6,270 nucleotides of DNA, from positions 1 to 6,270 of the forward strand of contig NZ_JBHOQJ010000280.1 of assembly GCF_042408365.1 (NCBI RefSeq), written 5' to 3'. The DNA is from Thermoflexus sp042408365 (lineage in GTDB: Bacteria; Chloroflexota; Anaerolineae; Thermoflexales; Thermoflexaceae). Shown one piece after another: positions 1-5,610 of this stretch; the first letter of the stretch is position 1; every line of letters starts with the position of its first letter. The position numbers and the translations under genes were made by a program. The notes beneath the pieces were generated by a model. The model saw only the letters and a program-made list of their open reading frames with translations. It did no database searches and was not told the origin of the DNA.

Positions 1-17
1 CCCCCGGCCCAGCCCCC
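1..17 (-). repeat. 17-base GC-rich repeat, copy 1
   Basis: The first 17 bases are the exact reverse complement of 4346-4362. The match may continue left of the window edge; to the right it stops at once. Both copies lie in spacers, not in genes. The motif is simple (runs of G and C), so chance is more likely than for a mixed 17-mer. A small dispersed intergenic repeat is an inference. Confidence 0.5.
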
Positions 18-63
18 AAACATCTTTTATCCCCTCGGGGAGAGGGAATAAGGGGGGTGGGCC
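6..63. repeat. Nested GC-rich hairpin, possible terminator of an upstream gene
   Basis: The outer arms 6-17 and 52-63 pair over 12 positions with one mismatch. The inner arms 27-36 and 42-51 pair over 10 positions with one mismatch around a five-base loop (37-41). Nine unpaired bases (18-26) sit on the left side only. A second, competing dyad lies at 59-71 (GGGCCA, one base, TGGCCC). No T-run follows, so it is not a textbook intrinsic terminator. It could end a gene lying left of the window or be part of a dispersed repeat. Confidence 0.5.
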
Positions 64-123
64 ATTGGCCCTCGCCATCTCTATCCTTCGGAGCAAAAAC
101 AAAATGAAGGGGTCGCGGAAAAT

Positions 124-152
124 TTGACCTCGTGTCGCGCATCGCATAGACT
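124..152 (+). promoter_or_regulatory. Candidate sigma70-type promoter for the CDGSH gene
   Basis: TTGACC (124-129, five of six to consensus) is followed after 17 bases by TAGACT (147-152, four of six). Transcription would start near 159, giving a leader of about 35 bases that contains the odd palindrome GCGAT-C-ATCGC (168-178) just before the ribosome site GGAGG (181-185). Spacing is ideal, but the sites were found by eye. Confidence 0.4.
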
Positions 153-194
153 CAAAACGTCTTTGCTGCGATCATCGCTCGGAGGACTGCACTC

Positions 195-398
195 ATGGCG
201 GAGCATGAGACCACATGGGGGGATCACCCCCGAACAACGGTTCGCATCCGCCCTGGGGAGCGGGTGACCCTGTGTCGTTGTTTCCAGTCTCGGAACTTTC
301 CCTTCTGTGACGGTTCCCATCGGGAAGTCGCTGGGCGAGGGCCGGTGGTGGTCATCGTCTTTCAGGAGGAGCCCGCCAGCATGATCGAGAAGGTTTGA
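195..398 (+). CDS. CDGSH-type iron-sulfur protein
   Basis: This gene encodes a 67-residue soluble protein with one complete CDGSH motif: C27-x-C29-x2-S32-x3-P36-x-C38-D39-G40-S41-H42. In this family the three Cys and one His hold a [2Fe-2S] cluster; the His ligand makes the cluster redox-active and labile, and members act in electron or cluster transfer. There is no signal peptide or membrane anchor, unlike animal mitoNEET, so it should be cytosolic. The size is usual for bacterial single-motif members, which work alone or as dimers. The ATG at 195 is chosen because GGAGG (181-185) lies nine bases upstream. The thioredoxin gene follows after 221 bases on the same strand, so a shared redox role is possible but unproven. 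Physiological partner unknown. Family assignment is very secure; specific function is not. Confidence 0.93.
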   Translation: MAEHETTWGDHPRTTVRIRPGERVTLCRCFQSRNFPFCDGSHREVAGRGPVVVIVFQEEPASMIEKV

Positions 399-443
399 TG
401 GCCTATGTCCGGACCGTTTAAGGGGAGGGCCCGGACGAGAAAT

Positions 444-454
444 CGGACCGTCCG
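444..454. repeat. Short dyad CGGAC-C-GTCCG
   Basis: A perfect 5-bp dyad around one base, followed by TTTGT, lies 46 bases after the CDGSH stop. It could be a weak transcription end or a protein-binding site; the stem is too short to be sure. A related string (TCCGGACCG) occurs at 408-416. Confidence 0.2.
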
Positions 455-470
455 TTTGTCCAAAGTTCAA

Positions 471-500
471 TTGGCGTAAGTGTGCAGACTGCTTTTTAAA
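471..500 (+). promoter_or_regulatory. Weak candidate promoter for thioredoxin
   Basis: TTGGCG (471-476) and TTTAAA (495-500) are separated by 18 bases; each matches the sigma70 consensus at four of six positions. They lie in the AT-richest part of the 221-base gap between the two redox genes, which is long enough for independent transcription. A start near 507 would give a leader of about 110 bases. The rest of this gap (399-470, 501-604) shows no gene. Confidence 0.25.
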
Positions 501-619
501 CTTTATTAGCGCCCGTTTTGGGCAGTTCTCCCCAGCCCCTCAAACTCCAAGGTTAAGAATGGACGAAGCACTACTACGGATCGAAGCGACTACCAATTGC
601 TTTGAGGGAGGTGTTGACA

Positions 620-967
620 ATGAATGAGCATGAGGTGGTGATCACCGTTCAGAATTTCGAGCAGGAAGTGTTGCGATCCGAAAAACCTGTTCTAGTGGAC
701 TTCTGGGCGGAGTGGTGTGGGCCGTGCAAGGCTCTTGAGCCCATTGTGGCCCAGATCGCCCGGGAATATGCCCAGGTCCTGAAGGTGGGCAAACTGAACG
801 TGGACGATTACCCGGAGCTGGCCATGCGCTATGGGGTGATGGGCATTCCCACCCTTATTTTGTTTAAAGAAGGCCGTGAGGTCGCTCGGATCATCGGATA
901 TCAGCCCCGGGAGCGTTTGCTTCGGCAAATCCTCCCCCATCTTCAGCCTCAACCCCAACAGCGCTGA
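620..967 (+). CDS. trxA: Thioredoxin
   Basis: A 115-residue thioredoxin, close to the usual 105-110. The redox site is W32-C33-G34-P35-C36-K37, preceded by the buried Asp of the family (D27 in VDFWAEW). The cis-proline loop is G75-I76-P77-T78, and the final strand and helix follow (FKEGREVARIIGYQ). All key residues of an active, reducible thioredoxin are present. It would reduce disulfides in cytosolic targets using electrons from thioredoxin reductase, which is not in this window. Start: an upstream in-frame TTG (602) overlaps the ribosome site itself, so ATG 620 is preferred, with GGAGGTG at 607-613 six bases before. A short Pro/Gln-rich tail (residues about 109-115) is the only odd part. 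It is a typical TrxA-like protein, but whether it is the main thioredoxin of the cell cannot be told. Confidence 0.96.
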   Translation: MNEHEVVITVQNFEQEVLRSEKPVLVDFWAEWCGPCKALEPIVAQIAREYAQVLKVGKLNVDDYPELAMRYGVMGIPTLILFKEGREVARIIGYQPRERLLRQILPHLQPQPQQR

Positions 968-980
968 TGGCGGAACTTCC

Positions 981-1015
981 GGGCGGGGAGGCCACCTTGG
1001 GCAGCCTCCCCGCCC
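981..1015 (+). terminator. GC hairpin ending the thioredoxin transcript
   Basis: A perfect 12-bp stem (981-992 with 1004-1015) closes an 11-base loop, only 13 bases after the thioredoxin stop. A second, smaller hairpin follows at once (AAGAAG 1016-1021 with CTTCTT 1029-1034). There is no clean T-run, only TCTTCTTT at 1028-1035. Position and strength argue for a transcription end or an mRNA 3'-end stabiliser. Confidence 0.6.
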
Positions 1016-1268
1016 AAGAAGCGATCGTCTTCTTTGATCCCCATTCGGGCCACCGTTTGAAGCCGTCCAGCGCGAATCACCACTATTGCGCTCAGCTCAA
1101 TCAGACCCAACGGATCTTCGGCTTTGTCCCTCCTTGTGTTGGACTTGGAGCCTCGAACTTCAGGGACGTTTCCATCGGGCACCTGGAAACAAGAAGCGCT
1201 GAGAGAGGAGCCTCCTCGTCACAACCAGTGCCCTCAAGCGCTGAAGGTCCCTTAGGGCGTTGGGATGG

Positions 1269-1329
1269 CCGCTCATAGGGGTAAGCTTCCAGAGGCATAT
1301 AATGGTGAGCTGGAAGCTGCCCATGAGGG
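1269..1329. promoter_or_regulatory. Imperfect inverted repeat centred on a TATAAT box
   Basis: Perfect 9-bp arms AGCTTCCAG (1284-1292) and CTGGAAGCT (1310-1318) flank 17 bases. After a small internal loop the pairing goes on: GGG 1278-1280 with CCC 1320-1322, CTCAT 1272-1276 with ATGAG 1323-1327 (A1277 bulged), then CC 1269-1270 with GG 1328-1329. This gives 19 pairs in total. The symmetry centre (1301) falls in the TATAAT box. It could be an operator over a promoter, or a leader hairpin if transcription starts further upstream. Confidence 0.5.
1298..1303 (+). promoter_or_regulatory. Candidate -10 box of the flippase promoter
   Basis: This is a perfect TATAAT, 81 bases before the chosen flippase start. 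No TTGACA-like -35 sits 16-18 bases upstream (that stretch reads CATAGGGG), and there is no TGn extension. Such a promoter would therefore need an activator or another sigma factor, or the match is chance. Confidence 0.35.
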
Positions 1330-1383
1330 GCGCAGCGCTGGCTTCAATTGAGGAGATCGGCCGTTGAGGGGGCTGCGCTTTCG

Positions 1384-2916
1384 ATGGAAATCTGGGATTC
1401 GGGCTCGAAGGAAGGAACGCCGGTGGAACGATCGACAACGGGAGCGCCCTTGGCCTCTTCCGCCGTTCGCGGTGGCATGTGGGTGGCCCTGAGCACATAC
1501 TGGACCCTGGCTTTCGGGTTTGCCGCCAACATCCTTCTCACTCGGACGCTGCCGCCGGAGGCCTTTGGGGCCTTCGCCCTGGCGATGTTCTTCGCCCAGC
1601 TTCTGCGGCTCCAGACCAAGTTGGGGTTGGGATATGCTTTCGGGCAGTATAAGGAGACCACCGGGGAATCCGTCGGGACGTATGTGGTTCTGGAGGGGGT
1701 GGCGGCTCTGAGCGGTTTGCTTCTCATGGGATTGGCGGCCCCGGCGCTTCGGTTCATGGGCTATGATCCTCTGGTGGTTCAGATCGCCCTCGTTCTTTCT
1801 TTTGCTGCTTTCCTCGAAGGGATATCCGCCATTGCGGGGACGTTGCTCGAGAAGGAGCTGCGTTTCGGGCTCACCAGCCTCTATCAAGGCCTGGTTTTCC
1901 CCCTTTCGTATCTTCCCGCGTTCTGGCTGGCTGCCCACGGCGGCGGGGCATGGAGCCTGGCGGCTCAGACGACCGTTTATAGCCTCCTGGGGTTAGGGCT
2001 TTGGGGGGTGGCGCGGTGGCGGATGAGCCACCTATGGGCGTATCCGTGGCGTTTCCGCCGTGACCTTGCCGGCCACTTCCTACGATTCGGGGCGGCCGCC
2101 GGCTTGTGGTTGATGGCCGGGATGCTCTTCAGCCAGCTGGACAACTTCCTGATCGGCACTTTCGCAGGCGTGACGGCGTTGGGCTATTATGACCGTGCTT
2201 ATCGGATGGCTCAGTGGCCTGCGTTGTTGTTCAACGCAGTGCTCACCCGCACAGCCTTTTACACGTATGCCCGCCTGCAAGATGATCGGGCGCGCCTGGA
2301 GAAGACGGTGGCGATGGTGACCTGGGCGATCAGTATGATCGCGATCCCCGTGGCCCTAGCCATCTTCCTTGCTGCACGGGATCTCGTGGTGCTCCTCTAT
2401 GGGGAGCGGTGGCTTCCCAGCGTGCTGTTTCTTCAGATCCTCAGCGCTTTCTTCGTGCTCCGCCCTCACCTGGAGCACGCCGGTGTGGTGCTGAACGCGA
2501 TGGGCCGACCCGGGCGGGCGGCTGCGTTGCTATGGGCTCAAGTGGGGGTGCTGGGGGTCGCCGGGCTGCCGCTGACGATGCGCTGGGGTGCCTTGGGTGC
2601 CTGCGGGGCGGTGGGGCTGGCGTTGATCGCTGGGATCGGACTGGCCTGCGTGTATACCCGCCGGGAGCTTTCGGTGAGTGCGAACGCTGGCTTGGGGATG
2701 CCACTGCTGGCTGGAGGCGCGACTATATTAGGATATATTATAGTCCTTCGGTTTATCCCGCTGGAGAACCTGGGGCTTTTTACGCGACTGGTTGTGAAGG
2801 CGATCTACGCGTTCTCGGCTTTCTATGTTCTGGCTTTTGCCATGCAACCTCGGGCAGTGCAGGAACGAGTGCGGTATGTATGGCGGCTGGCGCGAGAGGC
2901 AGGACATGAAATGTGA
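1384..2916 (+). CDS. Wzx-type polysaccharide flippase (MOP superfamily)
   Basis: A 510-residue integral membrane protein with about 12-14 hydrophobic segments, the first at about residues 30-50 after a polar N-terminal tail. Family signatures of the O-antigen/teichoic-acid/exopolysaccharide exporters are visible: an N-terminal VRGGMW...LTRTLPPEAFG stretch, A265-L266-G267-Y268-Y269-D270-R271-A272, and LLYGERW (337-343). Such proteins flip lipid-linked sugar chains across the cytoplasmic membrane. Start: an in-frame TTG at 1348 precedes the AGGAGA at 1351 and lacks its own ribosome site. The first in-frame start after it is ATG 1384, with GAGGGGG (1366-1372) eleven bases before, a rather long gap. 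The end overlaps the next gene by 11 bases, implying translational coupling. G+C is high (44 of 60 bases at 2581-2640). Substrate cannot be inferred. Confidence 0.9.
   Translation: MEIWDSGSKEGTPVERSTTGAPLASSAVRGGMWVALSTYWTLAFGFAANILLTRTLPPEAFGAFALAMFFAQLLRLQTKLGLGYAFGQYKETTGESVGTYVVLEGVAALSGLLLMGLAAPALRFMGYDPLVVQIALVLSFAAFLEGISAIAGTLLEKELRFGLTSLYQGLVFPLSYLPAFWLAAHGGGAWSLAAQTTVYSLLGLGLWGVARWRMSHLWAYPWRFRRDLAGHFLRFGAAAGLWLMAGMLFSQLDNFLIGTFAGVTALGYYDRAYRMAQWPALLFNAVLTRTAFYTYARLQDDRARLEKTVAMVTWAISMIAIPVALAIFLAARDLVVLLYGERWLPSVLFLQILSAFFVLRPHLEHAGVVLNAMGRPGRAAALLWAQVGVLGVAGLPLTMRWGALGACGAVGLALIAGIGLACVYTRRELSVSANAGLGMPLLAGGATILGYIIVLRFIPLENLGLFTRLVVKAIYAFSAFYVLAFAMQPRAVQERVRYVWRLAREAGHEM
2721..2745. 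repeat. AT-rich inverted repeat inside the flippase gene
   Basis: GACTATA (2721-2727) and TATAGTC (2739-2745) pair perfectly around 11 bases; TA 2729-2730 and TA 2736-2737 extend it after one mismatch. It stands out as an AT island within a GC-rich gene, about where base composition starts to fall. It encodes part of a membrane helix (TILGYIIV), so codon choice alone may explain it. Confidence 0.35.
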
Positions 2917-4279
2917 GCTCATTATTTCTGTGCAGAGGCTATTTCTTAGAATTTTTCTCATAGCTGGTACTCTATTTGCAATAGGCCGCTTAGTAAGCCT
3001 CTCGTTCCAATTTGGAAAAGAAAGTTTGCAAATGGATTTCGCTGCTTTCTATACTGCTGGTGAGGCGCTCAATAATGGGCTCTCGCCCTATGTGAATTAT
3101 GCGATCCGGAATCCTCCTATCTGGGATGGCGTTAGTGTTTTCCGACACAGTCGATTCCTGTATCCGCCGCTTGCCGCAGTCCTGTTTCAGCCGATCGCGC
3201 TGCTTCCTTATAGTGTGGCGAAATACCTCTGGACGTTACTCCAACTAATTTGCGTTAGCTCCTCGTTGTGCCTTGCGATAGGGATGTTGCGTTTGAAAAG
3301 CGAACTGGAACAGCTGCTGGTGTTAGCTTTCTTTGCAAGCACGTTTTATCCTTTATTCACCCTCCTTGAGCGAGGCCAGATTGATGGAGTCACTCTACTC
3401 CTCATTGTGCTTGCCACCCGATTGATAGTCATCGAAAACAGGAACACAAACATTATCGCCGGCCTCCTGTGGGCGCTGACCACCCTCCTTAAATTGCATT
3501 GCGTGTATATCGTCCCATTCTTCATTATACGTAGGAAATGGGCAGCAATTGGGGGTTATATTATCGGTATATTTGGTATTTTGTTAATTTCATTGCTCAC
3601 AAAACCAAATCTTTTGATAGAGTATAGTAAAAATTTGCCGAGAATCGCTCAGTTCGGAGAGGGCGGGGACGAGGGAATGAGGCTGCCTGCTCATGTCATA
3701 CAGGCCTTACGCACCTCGCTTCCAGCGGGGTACGTTCAAAAAGATAACATTGTGTACCGCTATGAGTCCTTTCAGTTTATCTCTAATGCAAGCATTGCTC
3801 GGAGCATAGCTGCTGCTCTCCAGAGAAGAGGGCTCAATGTCCAGCTTTCCATCGTTTCTGTCCTTGCTTTTCTGTGTTTTTTTGTAGGAATATGGATGTG
3901 GCAATACAGATGGCTTCCTCAGAGGCTCGAAACCTTTGCTGCAGTCCTCTACTGGCAGAGCGCGTGGGTGATCATCCTTTTGTCTGCACCGTTAACTTGG
4001 GTTATGAACACCGTATGGTTTTTGCCTATAATGATCGATATTTTGTACATATTATGGAAATATAATGGTAATTTATTGAACAAAGACTGGAGATTGGGGG
4101 TTTTTGTGGGCATCTTTGGGCTCGTAATAGCTTGGATGCCCGATCCCATCCTTCTAGCATTTCTGGGATCGGCAAGACTGGCCAATACAAAATATCTGCT
4201 CTCGGGGATTTTTGTGCTGGTATCCCTTCTCCTGATGCTTGAAGCAAATTTGAGAATTACTATCGGTCAAGATGCCTAA
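2906..4279 (+). CDS. GT87 (DUF2029) membrane glycosyltransferase
   Basis: A 457-residue polytopic membrane protein with about 9-11 hydrophobic segments. Its layout fits GT87/DUF2029 GT-C enzymes: an N-terminal helix, then the first outer loop with D44 in MDFAAFYTAGEAL, then NGLSPY (57-62), YPPLAAVLFQP (86-96), the ERGQID segment (155-160) and LLKLH with K196. Relatives such as mycobacterial PimE use polyprenyl-phosphate mannose outside the membrane, and the loop Asp is the expected catalytic residue. Start ATG 2906 is chosen because AGAGG (2895-2899) precedes it and it overlaps the flippase stop by 11 bases; a start at 2825 would lie deep inside the flippase gene. The role is probably to add a sugar to the exported glycan. 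Oddity: it is much more AT-rich than its neighbours (21 of 60 G+C at 3541-3600). Family confidence is good; donor and acceptor are unknown. Confidence 0.82.
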   Translation: MKCELIISVQRLFLRIFLIAGTLFAIGRLVSLSFQFGKESLQMDFAAFYTAGEALNNGLSPYVNYAIRNPPIWDGVSVFRHSRFLYPPLAAVLFQPIALLPYSVAKYLWTLLQLICVSSSLCLAIGMLRLKSELEQLLVLAFFASTFYPLFTLLERGQIDGVTLLLIVLATRLIVIENRNTNIIAGLLWALTTLLKLHCVYIVPFFIIRRKWAAIGGYIIGIFGILLISLLTKPNLLIEYSKNLPRIAQFGEGGDEGMRLPAHVIQALRTSLPAGYVQKDNIVYRYESFQFISNASIARSIAAALQRRGLNVQLSIVSVLAFLCFFVGIWMWQYRWLPQRLETFAAVLYWQSAWVIILLSAPLTWVMNTVWFLPIMIDILYILWKYNGNLLNKDWRLGVFVGIFGLVIAWMPDPILLAFLGSARLANTKYLLSGIFVLVSLLLMLEANLRITIGQDA

Positions 4280-4311
4280 TTGGTGGCCCAAGGCTTTTCA
4301 ATGTTCTCACA

Positions 4312-4340
4312 TTGGTAAGATATTGCTTTCAATTTGTGAT
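4312..4340 (+). promoter_or_regulatory. Weak candidate promoter for the GT4 gene
   Basis: TTGGTA (4312-4317) and TGTGAT (4335-4340) are 17 bases apart, each with four of six consensus bases. The 157-base gap before the GT4 gene makes a local promoter plausible, but read-through from 1384 is equally possible. Confidence 0.25.
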
Positions 4341-4345
4341 TTTCA

Positions 4346-4362
4346 GGGGGCTGGGCCGGGGG
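4346..4362 (+). repeat. 17-base GC-rich repeat, copy 2
   Basis: These bases are the exact reverse complement of 1-17. The right arm of the first hairpin (52-63) also matches its first 12 bases at 11 positions in direct orientation. The copy sits inside the 4292-4412 inverted-repeat segment. Confidence 0.5.
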
Positions 4363-4436
4363 CCATGCGCTTCCTCACTGTTACGCCGTCTTTGCTAGAA
4401 CTTTGAAAAGCCCTGTTGGCGGCCAGGAGTTAAACG

Positions 4437-5591
4437 ATGCGCCTGCTTTACCTTAACCACAACTATCGCTACCTGGGCACCTACGAACGGGCCTGGAATC
4501 TCGCCAGGGGGTTGGCGCGCCGTGGCCATCAAGTCACATTGATGACCGTCTCGCGCCAGCACCGCTGGAAGCCAACCGTGTCCATCGCCAACGGCGTTCG
4601 TGTGGTGGAGATGCCTAACTGGGGACAAAACTACAGCGGCGAGGGCTATGGCCCCCTCGACAACTTGCTCCGCTGCCTACACGCGCTGATCTACCGCTAC
4701 GACATCATCCACATGTTCGACCACAAGCCTAACGCCTCCTTCGCCGGCTTTGTCGGGCGGCTGCGCGGCGCGAAACTCATCGCCGACTGGGCCGATTGGT
4801 GGGGCGGCCCCGGCGGCATCAACGACGTCCCCAAACGCCGCGTGCCAGCTATCGGCAAGTTCGAGGAGTGGTGGGAGATCAAGTCCAAGTTATGGGCTGA
4901 TGGCGTAGTAACCATCAGCACCGTGCTCAGGCAGAGGGCGTTGGATATTGGATGTCCTGCAGAGCGCCTGATTTGTATCCCTAATGGCGCGGCCACCGAT
5001 TTGATCCGTTGCTTGCCCGTGGCCGAGGCCCGGCAGCGCCTAGGAGTCCCCCTGGACCGCAAGATCGTGGGCTTCCTGGGAATGGGGCAGGGCGATATGG
5101 AGATTGTGATGCCTGCCATCCGGCAACTGCCGGACGTCTGGTTTATGGTGATCGGTCCCAAAAACCAACGGGTGTTAGAGCAGGCCCACGCCTTTGGCAT
5201 CGGCGATCGCTTGTGGCAGACGGATTTCGTCCCCGATGAGGAATTAAGTTGGTACCTGGCGTGCGCTGATGTCATGTGTCTGCCCCTGACTGACCGGGCG
5301 GCTAATCGCGGACGTCTACCGGGCAAAATTATGTATTATATGGCCGCTGGACGCCCAACCGTAGCCAGCCCGGTCGGTGACGTCGTCCACCTTGTGGAAA
5401 CTTATCGCATAGGCCTGCTGGCCGCCAATCAGGAAGAGTTCGCCCATGCCCTTTGGAAACTGTTGACAGACGATGCCCTGCGGAGGGAGTTGGGGCAAAA
5501 CGCCCGTAAAGCTGCTGAGATCGATCTTAACTGGGAACGGCGGGTGGAGGAACTGGAAGCCTTTTACCAGCGCATTCTGAACATGCCCTGA
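4437..5591 (+). CDS. Family 4 glycosyltransferase (GT-B fold)
   Basis: A 384-residue soluble or membrane-associated GT-B enzyme of normal length. The N-terminal half has the Rossmann start MRLLYLNHNY, then YERAWNLARGLARRGHQV (16-33) and YDIIHMFDH (88-96). The hinge region has VVTIS (157-161) and IPNGA (181-185). The C-terminal, donor-binding half begins with IVGFLGMGQG (210-219), then has VWFMVIGP (234-241), the ACADVMCLPL segment (275-284) and LPGKIMYYMAAGRPTVAS (294-311). Such enzymes transfer a sugar from a nucleotide donor, here probably in building the glycan that the flippase exports. Oddity: where most GT4 members have Glu in K-x-x-E-Y-M, this protein has Tyr300. ATG 4437 is supported by AGGAG (4425-4429) seven bases upstream. 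The epimerase follows after 19 bases, so the two are very likely co-transcribed. Donor and acceptor are unknown. Confidence 0.9.
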   Translation: MRLLYLNHNYRYLGTYERAWNLARGLARRGHQVTLMTVSRQHRWKPTVSIANGVRVVEMPNWGQNYSGEGYGPLDNLLRCLHALIYRYDIIHMFDHKPNASFAGFVGRLRGAKLIADWADWWGGPGGINDVPKRRVPAIGKFEEWWEIKSKLWADGVVTISTVLRQRALDIGCPAERLICIPNGAATDLIRCLPVAEARQRLGVPLDRKIVGFLGMGQGDMEIVMPAIRQLPDVWFMVIGPKNQRVLEQAHAFGIGDRLWQTDFVPDEELSWYLACADVMCLPLTDRAANRGRLPGKIMYYMAAGRPTVASPVGDVVHLVETYRIGLLAANQEEFAHALWKLLTDDALRRELGQNARKAAEIDLNWERRVEELEAFYQRILNMP

Positions 5592-5610
5592 GCTTTTAGG
5601 GAGGTTGAAC

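Larger units (their letters stand above)
1016..1383. other. Non-coding spacer with several short dyads
   Basis: I find no believable gene in these 368 bases. The open frames here lack family motifs and ribosome sites, and the longest + frame (967-1278) would run straight through the terminator hairpin. Structures seen: a 7-bp hairpin (GTTTCCA 1168-1174 with TGGAAAC 1184-1190), an odd palindrome GAGGAG-C-CTCCTC (1205-1217), the direct repeat AAGCGCTGA (1194-1202 and 1236-1244, 42 bases apart) with a third AGCGCTG at 1334-1340, and the large dyad at 1269-1329. It likely holds the control region of the polysaccharide genes that start at 1384. A small RNA cannot be excluded. Confidence 0.55.
4292..4412. 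repeat. 121-base segment bounded by perfect 10-bp inverted repeats
   Basis: GGCTTTTCAA (4292-4301) is the exact reverse complement of TTGAAAAGCC (4403-4412). The segment between codes for nothing visible and includes a very GC-rich core next to AT-rich flanks. It could be a tiny non-autonomous element, a long-range hairpin in the mRNA, or chance. No clear target-site duplication was seen at its edges. Confidence 0.35.
4280..4436. other. Spacer with inverted repeats, no gene
   Basis: These 157 bases separate the GT87 and GT4 genes. They contain the 10-bp inverted repeat at 4292-4412, a 5-bp hairpin CAATG/CATTG (4299-4303 with 4310-4314), the second copy of the 17-base repeat and a possible promoter. 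A feeble stem TTGG/CCAA (4280-4283 with 4288-4291) before GGCTTTTC might end the GT87 transcript. Confidence 0.5.

Noticed and set aside
81..470. 129-residue minus strand open frame
   Set aside because: It lies antisense to the CDGSH gene, whose motif is perfect; the product is Pro/Arg-rich with no family features.
602..619. TTG start adding six residues to thioredoxin
   Set aside because: The extension would consist of the translated ribosome-binding site itself; ATG 620 fits the family length.
967..1278. 103-residue + strand open frame starting at the thioredoxin stop
   Set aside because: It runs through the 12-bp terminator hairpin, has no ribosome site of its own beyond the thioredoxin end, and its low-complexity product shows no known motif.
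1016..1347. tRNA, riboswitch or CRISPR array in the long spacer
   Set aside because: No cloverleaf with a T-arm, no known aptamer core and no regularly spaced repeats could be seen.
1348..1383. TTG start adding 12 residues to the flippase
   Set aside because: The purine-rich site follows this TTG rather than preceding it, and the added residues are not part of the first membrane segment.
1273..1938. 221-residue minus strand open frame
   Set aside because: It is antisense to the flippase gene, with a very polar, low-complexity product typical of a shadow of a GC-rich membrane gene.
2409..2909. 166-residue + strand open frame in the flippase gene
   Set aside because: It is in another frame of a clear membrane protein gene; the Gly/Ala/Arg-rich product is a composition artefact.
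4697..5326. 209-residue minus strand open frame
   Set aside because: It is antisense to the GT4 gene, which has clear motifs; the product is Ser/Arg/Pro-rich and not family-like.
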